This document shows positions 56,559 through 64,000 of a stretch of 64,000 bases of DNA, in pieces. The DNA lies in assembly GCA_020881915.1 (NCBI GenBank), contig JAJFPB010000001.1, positions 372,001 to 436,000 of the forward strand, given 5' to 3'. This stretch comes from Paramyrothecium sp. XJ0827. Its lineage: Eukaryota; Ascomycota; Sordariomycetes; Hypocreales; Stachybotryaceae. The notes beneath the pieces were generated by a model. That model saw only the letters and a program-made list of their open reading frames with translations. It was not told the DNA's origin and searched no databases. The first letter of the stretch is position 1; each line of letters begins with the position of its first letter. The position numbers and the translations under genes were made by a program.

Positions 56559-58461
56559 TCATAGTTTCCTGCACATGAGCTTCTTGGAGAAATCAGGAAT
56601 GGACTAAAACGCAATGATATCAGCGGCAAGTAACCCTCAAGGTAGATGGATAGCTTACCATGTGTGCAAACTCAGTGTTGGGGTACCGCTCTTGAGACTC
56701 GCCAACGATCCTGAACTCCCACCCCATGATGGCATTCGCAAGAATCATCTTGATCTCGTTGGCTGCAAAGAACCGCCCGGGGCAAGCATGGCGGCCATAG
56801 CCGAATGTGAGGCTGTTCTGGCTGACACTGACAAACTGGTTCTGCGCGGCGCCTTCGACCGATCCCTTTTCCTTGGCTTGCTCTCGCAGATGGTAGAATC
56901 GCAGGGGGTCGAATTTGTCTGCGTTGGCAAACACCTCCGAGTCCGCGTTGACTCCTACGGCGGGGACCTCAATGGTGACTCCGGAGGGAATGAGCTGGCC
57001 GTTGGGAAGGGTGAATGGCTTCATCACCTTTCGTTGGAAGGATGCTACCGACTTGTTAGCCCTATTGTGTGCAAATGGTCCAGTGCACAATACCTACCCA
57101 TTGTGGCCGGATAGAGACGCAACGTCTCTTTTAGGAAACTGTCCATCTTCTTCATTGACTGAAGCGCGGCGCTTGTGAAGACGCCACTGTTCTCATCGAG
57201 CGCTCGCTGGGCCTCGTCTCGCAGTTGCGGGGCGAATTCGGGCAGAGCAACGAGATCGAAGAAACTACAATTTTCGTCAGAGGAGGTGCACGCATGTTCC
57301 AGAATGCACTTCACTCACGCGTTGGTCGCTGTCAGAGTCGTAGTATGTATGGCCGCAAAGCCAAGCCCCAGCTGCACCTGTGCCAGATTCTGGCTGTGCT
57401 TGTCTTGAAACTTGTCCTTTCCGTCAATGAGCCACTGCAGCATGTCATCCGGCTTTTGGTAGGCAGGGTCCTGAGCATCCTTGTGTCTCTTTTCCAAGAC
57501 AGGTTTCATGAAGGCTTCTGCCTCCTTGATGCGCTCATCGAGCTTCTTGACATACGGGAGACGACTTGCAACGAACGGCCGCATCCAGGGGCGGATATAC
57601 TGGACCACTCTCTGCGCCGTCATGACCTCGATTGTGTAGTTGATGGCGGAGTCGATGTACTGCTCATTACGGCATAGCTCTGGGCCGATGAAGACTCGGC
57701 CTGATACCATGGCAACGATGCGGACAAGGGCCTTGTGAATGTCCAGCTCGACCCATTCTGTGCTCGATGGAAGCTCCAGTTCGAGCGCCTCTCGGACCTC
57801 CTGGTCAATGGTAGGATTCAGACGAGCTTTACAATATCAGCATCCGCAAGTTGGGTTCACAGTGGAGCCCTTACCCAGAGATGGCGTAAGTTCGCCCTTG
57901 ATGGTATGAGGGATTATAGGAACTGAGGTCTGGATCTTGGTGTACTTGACCTCCATCGTCTAATACTCACGGTAAGAAATGGCGCTTGAGTAAGCGAAGA
58001 GGGTGTCTCACCTCGTCCACTGCAGCTGACATGCTCAAGACATCATCTGGCACCTTCTTCAGAAAGGGAAGAAAGTTTGGCGACACAACAATAACGGGTG
58101 ACTCTGTCTGGAGTTAGCGATAGCTTCGGTAGACTTCGAAGGACATCCTCACTTCGAGAAGTCGTGATACGAAAGACACCATCTTTGAACTGTTGAGGAT
58201 TGTTAGCATTTCTCTAAGATGTGGAACACTCATAGCTGTCACCTTTCGGTATCCTTCCGTGTAGAGCTGCCTTGCGCTCTTCAAGTACGCCTGTCTCCTC
58301 TTCTCACTACCACCAAGTTCCTTCCCCGCAACTGGGATGTTCCAGAGGCGCGCGGTCTTGATCAATCGCGGTATCAACACGCTGGCGACGATACTCGCCG
58401 CCGTCAATACCAACACCAGCACCCTTCCCGAAGAAACGTCGGATATCTGTGAAAGAATCAT
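56559..58461 (-). CDS. Cytochrome P450 monooxygenase (ent-kaurene-oxidase-like fungal type)
   Basis: Eight exons (58243-58461, 58153-58189, 58012-58103, 57875-57959, 57319-57826, 57098-57264, 56659-57044, 56559-56603) sum to 512 residues in frame. An N-terminal membrane anchor (VLVLVLTAASIVASVLIP) and then the P450 core follow: AMVSGRVFIGPELC, I-helix AAIHTTT, K-helix ETLR (Glu360, Arg363), YPATMASFQRKV (spliced) and the heme loop FGYGRHACPG with Cys457. These motifs are those of the fungal ent-kaurene-oxidase-like group found in terpenoid and other metabolite pathways. No synthase gene is visible next to it, so the substrate is unknown. The promoter carries the hexamer array and a TATA box. 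Confidence 0.92.
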
Positions 58462-58537
58462 GATTCCGTACAATGTCCATTAGATGCGGTAAGAGTCGAC
58501 TAAACAACAAAGGAAAGCCCGATACAAGATTGAACTG

Positions 58538-58546
58538 TTATATACG
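58538..58546 (-). promoter_or_regulatory. TATA box of the P450 gene
   Basis: Minus-strand GTATATAAC, about 77 bp before the P450 ATG at 58461. Confidence 0.5.
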
Positions 58547-58627
58547 CTCGCTAGCCCCGCGGCGATCATGCATCTGCCGGTGGGCTGCTATCTTCCCGTG
58601 CGGAGACCGGTAGAGTCGTATTGCATG

Positions 58628-58663
58628 CGGTCTCGGTCTCGGCCTCGGTCTCGCTTTCGCAGT
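58628..58663 (-). promoter_or_regulatory. Tandem CCGA hexamer array, P450 promoter
   Basis: On the plus strand: CGGTCT, CGGTCT, CGGCCT, CGGTCT, CGCTTT, CGCAGT. In reverse this is the same ACCGAG-type hexamer as in the MFS and Zn2Cys6 promoters. It lies 167-202 bp before the P450 ATG. Confidence 0.6.
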
Positions 58664-59256
58664 CTCCACTTCATCTCACTCTCCACCTTGTTATGCATCT
58701 ACGAGTTCATTCAAAACCCATAACATTTGCCATAGGCTAGGTGACTGTGCCACAAATGCTTATTCTGCAAGTCTCGGCACTTAACCGATCGTCCACGGGC
58801 CTATTTCTGTTGATTTGCGATACTTTTTTCTTGGCATCTGGGCGACAACCGTTGTGTGCAGTGCCGTGCTGCCGGTAGTTTTGCTAGTTTCAATATCTGA
58901 GCCTTGGTTAGCTCGTCTCAAGATAAGTATTAGGCTTAGGATGACAGGCTGTGAACTTGATTCGTAATGCTGTCGCCCGAACAATGTCAGGCCGGAAGCA
59001 TTTAGCTGTGTTTCGTTTGCGGCCTGGTTGGAGTGTCATTTCACCAGGTATCCTTGCCTCTGGGACCCTAGGCTTGGAGATCGTTTTCGTTCGAGTTGGT
59101 AGCACCCAAAGCATGATGCAGCATAAAGCCTGCAGTGTAGCCCGCGATATCATCTCGGTGATTCTCATCATTTCAACTTCACCCTCCCTTGCCCTCAACC
59201 TTCCTCGGGCATTGCTATCACCCGCTCCCAGTTTGCACCAATAACACATTTTCGCC

Positions 59257-60143
59257 ATGTCTGGTGTGTCAGAGATCTCCCCTCCCACCCGGAACGAAAT
59301 CAACCTCGCCATTGCTGATACAGTCATCCATGGCATCTTATTCCCTTTTGCTATCTGGCTTGTCTGGAAGCATGGCAGAGTTGGCATAGTGTGCTGGCCG
59401 ATATTCGCATCCTATTTCGTGATTCGTTTCATTGCGAATGCGTACCAAATCATCCATGACACCGACTCCGATATTCCAAACGCAGTCTCAATCTTCACCA
59501 ATGCAGGAAGCCTTGCTTGTCTTTCACTCTCAATTATCGGCATCATTTATGAAGCGTGCGAATCTCCCCACCTTACAACTAGTCACTCGTGCTGACCGAG
59601 AAGTATAGAAACAGTATCATTCCTTCGACATCTAAAAGGTGGCTTGACAAAACTGTCCTCGGATGCACACACCTTTTCAACACCGCCGGTATCGGCATGG
59701 CCACATATGGGGGGTCGCCAAGCTCAACGGGTCAGGAAGGAGTTAAAGCGCATCTCCTGAATAAGATTGGAAATAGTCTGATGCTTTTCGTCATGTTTGT
59801 GGTTTTCTTCTGGCTGTTTGCCTCGGGTCGGCGCGTGCTTGCTGCCAAGGCTCACCCGAATCAAAATATCGCGAAAAGGCTGCATCTTGCCGCCTGTGCC
59901 GCTCTTCCTTTCCAGCTGGTCAGGCTGATGCACAGCGCGACCTACGCCTTCAATCGGATCCCCAGCCTAGATCCCGTCATGGGCACTTTTGCTACCAAGC
60001 TTGTTCTCGTGGTAGGAATGCAGATAGGCGTGGCCATCGCCTTGACAATGGGCGGCTGGATGACCAAGAACGTGAGGTCAAGGCTCGTGGCTGTCGTTGC
60101 TCAGGGGAATCATGAGGGTGATAGCTTTTTAGTGAGAGTCTGA
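59257..60143 (+). CDS. Seven-TM-like fungal membrane protein (DUF7702-like)
   Basis: Exons 59257-59555 and 59609-60143 with a 53 nt intron give 277 residues. The start EINLAIADTVIHGILFPFAIWL and at least six or seven hydrophobic helices resemble a fungal family of uncharacterised integral membrane proteins (I think DUF7702, tentative). Helices are separated by short loops such as the KRWLDK segment after the intron, and the tail is short and polar. No catalytic motif is visible. It is divergent from the P450 and shares its promoter, so it may belong to the same regulated set. Confidence 0.8.
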
Positions 60144-60664
60144 AGAACGAATCTAGTTTTATCCTAAGGCTCAGTCGAGCCTGAATTAGCGTCGTCCATA
60201 TGTAACAACAAGGCCACCCTACCTACCATGTTTCGAAGGATATCTGTTGGGAACAAAGAATGTCATTGCATTTTTGCGGCCACGAAGGCAGCCGACCCAG
60301 TGGAAGGAGTGTTTTATATCCAAAATGGTGAAAATCAAGAACACGGTGGTACAATCAAGACGACGATCATGAAGCCATGTCGCTTATTCCGCTAGATAGA
60401 ACTTCGCGTGTTATTTTATGACATCGTGCCTGGCCAACAAGTCTCTCGAGTAGATAGATGCTATTCAGCTTATAGGTTCTGAAATAGTTAAGACAGGTAA
60501 GTGCTAGCACTAAGGCAGGAAGAACAGTTGTGCAGCTGAGCCCAAACAATTAGCATCTCAAGATTACTCTATAAACTCTTAGTTGGTACCCTTCACTTTT
60601 CTGAAACCAAGGCAGATCGGCAAACATAGTCTAGTAGTTACAAGACATCTAGAGAGACGGCGCA
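60144..60664. other. Intergenic
   Basis: Upstream of the LysM relic; no gene seen. Confidence 0.4.
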
Positions 60665-61111
60665 GTGGCTCCTTCCCACACTCAACCGCCGTCCGTCCTA
60701 TCCAACTGGAATAAGTTTTATGTTGTAAAGACGGCAACAGACTGCGAAACGGTTCTCAGCGATAACGCCATCACCAAAGCTCAGCTATTAACCCAGAATA
60801 GCGGCGACAAAAGTGACTGCTCAGGCATGTGGGCCAATATCTGGCTCTGTGTCAGTGTTCTTAATAACAGTCAGTCTACGATAGGGACGACAGTAACTGC
60901 CCGCACTGCCAGAGATATCATTGCAACGCCCTCGCCTACGCAGCCCTCTCGATTGTACCCAACTGCAGTAAGTTCTATTTTGTCAAGGCACTAGCTGTTC
61001 CAAGGTCCTTCCCGGTAATGGAATCACCAATCTCCAGTTATTCGATCGAAATAGCGGCGTCAAGAGCGATTGTCCGGGCATTCTGACTGAGTCTAGCTTT
61101 GCGCATGCGCG
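60665..61111 (+). pseudogene. Decayed LysM-domain effector fragment
   Basis: Two LysM-like segments are readable in different frames. The first (about 60700-60865) has KFYVVKTATDCETVL, ending in a DCSGMW-like motif. It is followed by a Thr/Pro-rich linker. The second (about 60964-61110) starts as CSKFYFVK in another frame and continues only after a further shift as NGITNLQLFDRNSGVKSDCPG. There is no ATG or signal peptide, an expected Cys is Trp, and two frame changes are needed. LysM effectors bind chitin in intact form; this copy cannot be functional. No restored sequence is given. Confidence 0.7.
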
Positions 61112-61291
61112 CCATGGTTGTTAGCTTCTCCTCGTAGGACGCGCAAGTCTGTCGAGCAAGCCAGTGAATATAGCCAAATCCAATCAATCACACCCCGATC
61201 AAGTTCACACTTGTCCGGCTTTCCTATTTTGTTGAAGTCCATATTGCAGCGCAACCAGGAAGCTCTCTTCTCATTGCTCACGTGACAGAAA

Positions 61292-62398
61292 ATGGCCAGC
61301 CGACTCAACAGTAAGCCCAGTTCCCACCCCCCTGGCCCTCGCGATATTTCTCTCTTGGCGGGAATTACGCTTCAACCATTCGCCTCAACAACCACCATGA
61401 CTTGCTTCACTCTTTTCGCCAAACTCCCATCTGAGCTTCGAGATGCCATCTGGGCACTCAGCTTTTCTGATCCGCATCCTGAGGTGTGCGTCATGTGGCC
61501 CTTGGAGATAAAGGATTGGAGGGGCGAGTGGCCTTTGCTACCCCTGACGGTTGATACAGCCTGGCCCAGCGTCTACCACACCTGCCGTGAGGCAAGGGCT
61601 TCGGTCGAGCGATCCGGGGCGCTCCGCTTACGATATTCCCCTGTAGCAGGCTTCCCTGTGTCGTTCCGTCTATTTGACCCGGCGATTGATACGCTCTACT
61701 GGAGCCGACCCCAGTCCGGCACCGTCCATGCTTTTTTCCAGCAACCGGAGAACACAGCCTTGGCCCGATCGCTGCGCCACATTGCCATCCAACTGTCAGC
61801 CATCTACCCACCATCCTTCCTAGCCGAGCTCGCTCGAAAAAAAGCAGTCTTTCTGCGCAGCCTCTCATTGGTAGTTGCCGATGAATCAGAGCGCCATTCT
61901 TTTGGCGAGCTATTCATCCCGCCAGCCCGACGATTCCGACTGCAAGATGTGGCTGAAGAACGTGTGCAGAGGATCACCCTTGACGGTGTGCCCTTCCTGG
62001 ATCGAGAGCTGGAAGGCAGGCTGGACCTCGTAGACTTCTTGCGTATGCGCCGTGCCAAGTTAGACGATCACATTCGACGTTTCCAGGTTGAAGGCGACGA
62101 AGGTACAGCTTGGAGTGCACATGACGAAAGTTTCAGCGGGCTTGAAATCAAGGTGCGGACCTTTGTGGAGTACTCTGGCAGCGATTGGGTGGCGCGTGAT
62201 CGCAGGCTAGGAGATTATGGCGACCCTCCTCAGGTCCTTCACCTTCCGGTTGAACTACGCCGGAACCCGGAGGAGTACCGTGTGCTCGATGACGATTGCG
62301 GACGCTTTGGGCACGAAGACTCACCACGAATGGCAGAGTCTTCTATGCCAGCTGATTACGGGACGGAGGTGGGTTTCATATCCCAGAGACCGTCTTAA
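61292..62398 (+). CDS. 2EXR-domain protein
   Basis: An intronless frame of 368 residues. A 2EXR motif, TCFTLFAKLPSELRDAIW, sits at about residues 37-54; the second Met (61397) immediately before it may be the real start. The following region (TCREARASVER) is also typical of this large uncharacterised fungal family. Some 2EXR genes are found in accessory regions. Function unknown; no signal peptide or enzyme motif. Confidence 0.8.
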   Translation: MASRLNSKPSSHPPGPRDISLLAGITLQPFASTTTMTCFTLFAKLPSELRDAIWALSFSDPHPEVCVMWPLEIKDWRGEWPLLPLTVDTAWPSVYHTCREARASVERSGALRLRYSPVAGFPVSFRLFDPAIDTLYWSRPQSGTVHAFFQQPENTALARSLRHIAIQLSAIYPPSFLAELARKKAVFLRSLSLVVADESERHSFGELFIPPARRFRLQDVAEERVQRITLDGVPFLDRELEGRLDLVDFLRMRRAKLDDHIRRFQVEGDEGTAWSAHDESFSGLEIKVRTFVEYSGSDWVARDRRLGDYGDPPQVLHLPVELRRNPEEYRVLDDDCGRFGHEDSPRMAESSMPADYGTEVGFISQRPS

Positions 62399-63418
62399 GG
62401 CAAATATTTTATAGCCGATTGGGGTTTCAGATAGTAAGCTGGAGGGACTACAGGCACACCACCTACTCATCTTGAAGTAAAATGAGGATATCAATCCCAT
62501 AGTTGCAACTTGAAGCTATCTTACTGGTCTGCATGAGCCAACACTTGCAGGGCATGGCAAGACGTCTCCTGTCAGGGATTGTTCAGAAGATGGCGGCAGC
62601 AGCTAATGGCCTGATCATTCTAGAGCCAGTAGTATTGAAACTGATTAAATGTCATCCGAACCAGAGTCGTTGGTGTATAAGCACACAATTCACAAAGGCC
62701 TGCTTGAGGAGGAAATCAGGATGCTGGTTCTGTCCGTTGACAAATCGGACTACCCTTAGAGTGGCTTCGTTCCACAGCTGACTGCGCTTTGCTTGAGCAC
62801 ATCTAGTCGTACGAAATCAAAATGACTCTGGATAGCGGGATCACAATGAAATTGTATTTGCACTTTGAAGAAAGCCGCAGATAAGAGTATTTCCAACCGA
62901 ACCAGTATTGGACTTGATGTTTGGACTGGATATTCATTTCACCACTAGTGTAGTATAGCGTATGAAACCCCTAGGGCCATATAAATATAGGGGGCTTAGA
63001 TATAATTCTATGTAGGGTGACTAGCTATTAATTTAAAATAAAAAAATCTCCAGTTGTCCCTAGGTAAACTAATTTGAGGTAATCTTTGCCTTTGTGTTTA
63101 GATCAATGTAATCTCCCTCTTATTCCTTGTTACCTTGACCCTTTAAGTAAGTATATCTCTTTGGGATATCTCTCATATTTACTTATTCTCTCTCTTTCTT
63201 TTCCTTTTGTTTCTCTGTTTCTTTCTTATTTTATTTCTCATCCTCTTTATTGGATATTGACAAAGTTCGTTCTATTGACAAAAACCACGCAAGGCAAAAG
63301 AATTGGGATTCCATCTGCCTCTTAAAGTCTAAAATAGCCGCTACACTCCCGTGAGTACTTTTGTCGCATCCAAAGACGATTGCAAATTCGAAATTGTTCA
63401 TTCCAGCATGTCATCTAC
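62399..63418. other. Intergenic, A+T-rich
   Basis: Between the convergent 2EXR gene and dehydratase gene. Very A+T-rich with C/T-rich runs at about 63180-63240. No gene supported. Confidence 0.5.
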
Positions 63419-64000
63419 TCAAGACAAAAGAATCTTCTTTGCAAAGTCCTGACCAACATTCCCTCCGCACAATACAATGATGCTTGTTTGGCCAGCCAGG
63501 TCCTTAGCCACCTTATTGAACCCGGCAAGTGCAAGGGCCGCAGAGCCTTCGACAACCATGTTTTCTTCGACTATCAAACTCTTAATGCAGGCGGCGATCT
63601 CTTCTTCACTGCATTCGATGACATGATCGATAACGGACATGGCTAGTGGTAGTGTGATGGTATCATCATCGATGCCACCCGCTACAGCCTCTGCAAGTGT
63701 GGGAAGATGTTCAGTCTCAACCACATGGCCTACAGCCATTGACGCGGCCAGAGCTTGAGAGTTAATAGCAGAGACGCCGTAGACCTTCGTTTTCGGGTTG
63801 AAAGCCTTTATCACTGATCCAATCCCGCTGATAAGGCCGCCGCCGCCCATGGAAACGAAGATGTTCTCGACTTGGTCGCACTGCTCCAGAATCTCGAGCG
63901 CAATGGTCCCTTGACCTGCGACAATATCTAGGTCGTTGTATGGAGATATATATGTGTAGGCTCCCGAGGCGGCAAGCTGTTGCGCGTGCTTCTCGGACAG
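63419..64000 (-). CDS. Threonine/serine dehydratase, PLP fold type II (N-terminus off window)
   Basis: The gene reads leftward; its 5' part lies beyond the right edge, so about 193 C-terminal codons are visible. SMGGGGLISGIG is the glycine loop binding the PLP phosphate in serine/threonine dehydratases and serine racemases. ECSEEEIAACIKSLIVEEN and the ending LCGGNVGQDFAKKILLS are also typical of this family. The Schiff-base Lys should lie outside the window. Either a catabolic threonine dehydratase or a racemase-like enzyme. Confidence 0.85.
   Translation of the reverse strand: MSEKHAQQLAASGAYTYISPYNDLDIVAGQGTIALEILEQCDQVENIFVSMGGGGLISGIGSVIKAFNPKTKVYGVSAINSQALAASMAVGHVVETEHLPTLAEAVAGGIDDDTITLPLAMSVIDHVIECSEEEIAACIKSLIVEENMVVEGSAALALAGFNKVAKDLAGQTSIIVLCGGNVGQDFAKKILLS

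Larger units (their letters stand above)
58462..59256. promoter_or_regulatory. Divergent promoter of P450 and membrane protein
   Basis: 795 bp between divergent starts. Includes a TATA box for the P450 and the hexamer array at 58628-58663. No gene. Confidence 0.55.

Noticed and set aside
62930..63260. A+T- and pyrimidine-rich stretch considered as RIP-affected element
   Set aside because: No coding relic or repeats visible; simple low-complexity intergenic DNA explains it.

Overview
The window is nuclear DNA of a filamentous ascomycete (Pezizomycotina). Genes are split by 45-128 nt introns with GTRNGT-type donors, CTRAY branch sites and YAG acceptors. The families are typical of moulds: HET-domain proteins, Zn2Cys6 regulators, cutinase, tyrosinase, a LysM relic and 2EXR and F-box proteins. 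A Sordariomycete, perhaps hypocrealean, is the likeliest source, but that is inference. I rebuilt the spliced genes by hand. Almost every model closes exactly in frame, which is internal support for the splice sites.

Layout, left to right. (1) 0-10 kb is recognition-like: two divergent paralogous GTPase/coiled-coil genes (the left one cut by the window edge), a large TPR-HET fusion and a small membrane protein. (2) 11-17 kb holds an F-box protein, an unrecognised gene, and an eight-exon secreted SGNH hydrolase fused to FG-GAP/VCBS repeats. (3) 17.2-22.1 kb has no convincing gene. (4) 22-32 kb is secretion-rich: a Kex2-processed glycine-rich repeat protein, a secreted protein-arginine deiminase, an S33/TAP-type alpha/beta hydrolase and a tyrosinase, with a second HET protein among them. 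(5) 33-45 kb looks like a small metabolic cluster: two divergent PLP aminotransferases, a Zn2Cys6 factor, an MFS exporter and a regulator-like protein. (6) 45-49 kb is gene-poor, with one tentative spliced gene. (7) 49-60 kb holds a cutinase and then a second cluster: MFS exporter, membrane protein, Zn2Cys6 factor, P450 and another membrane protein. (8) 60-64 kb holds a decayed LysM relic, a 2EXR protein and the C-terminal part of a threonine/serine dehydratase.

The most notable new signal is non-coding. Tandem hexamers of the form (A/G/C)CCGA(A/G/T) occur in the promoters of the MFS, Zn2Cys6 and P450 genes of cluster (7), with one weak copy before the membrane-protein gene. I saw no other tandem set in the window. 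The simplest reading is a private operator of the cluster's own Zn2Cys6 regulator.

Other points of interest are the divergent GTPase pair whose complete member ends in a glycine/alanine-rich hydrophobic tail, a fungal PAD with its catalytic residues visible, the Kex2 repeat protein, and a duplicated 3' splice-site region inside one MFS intron.
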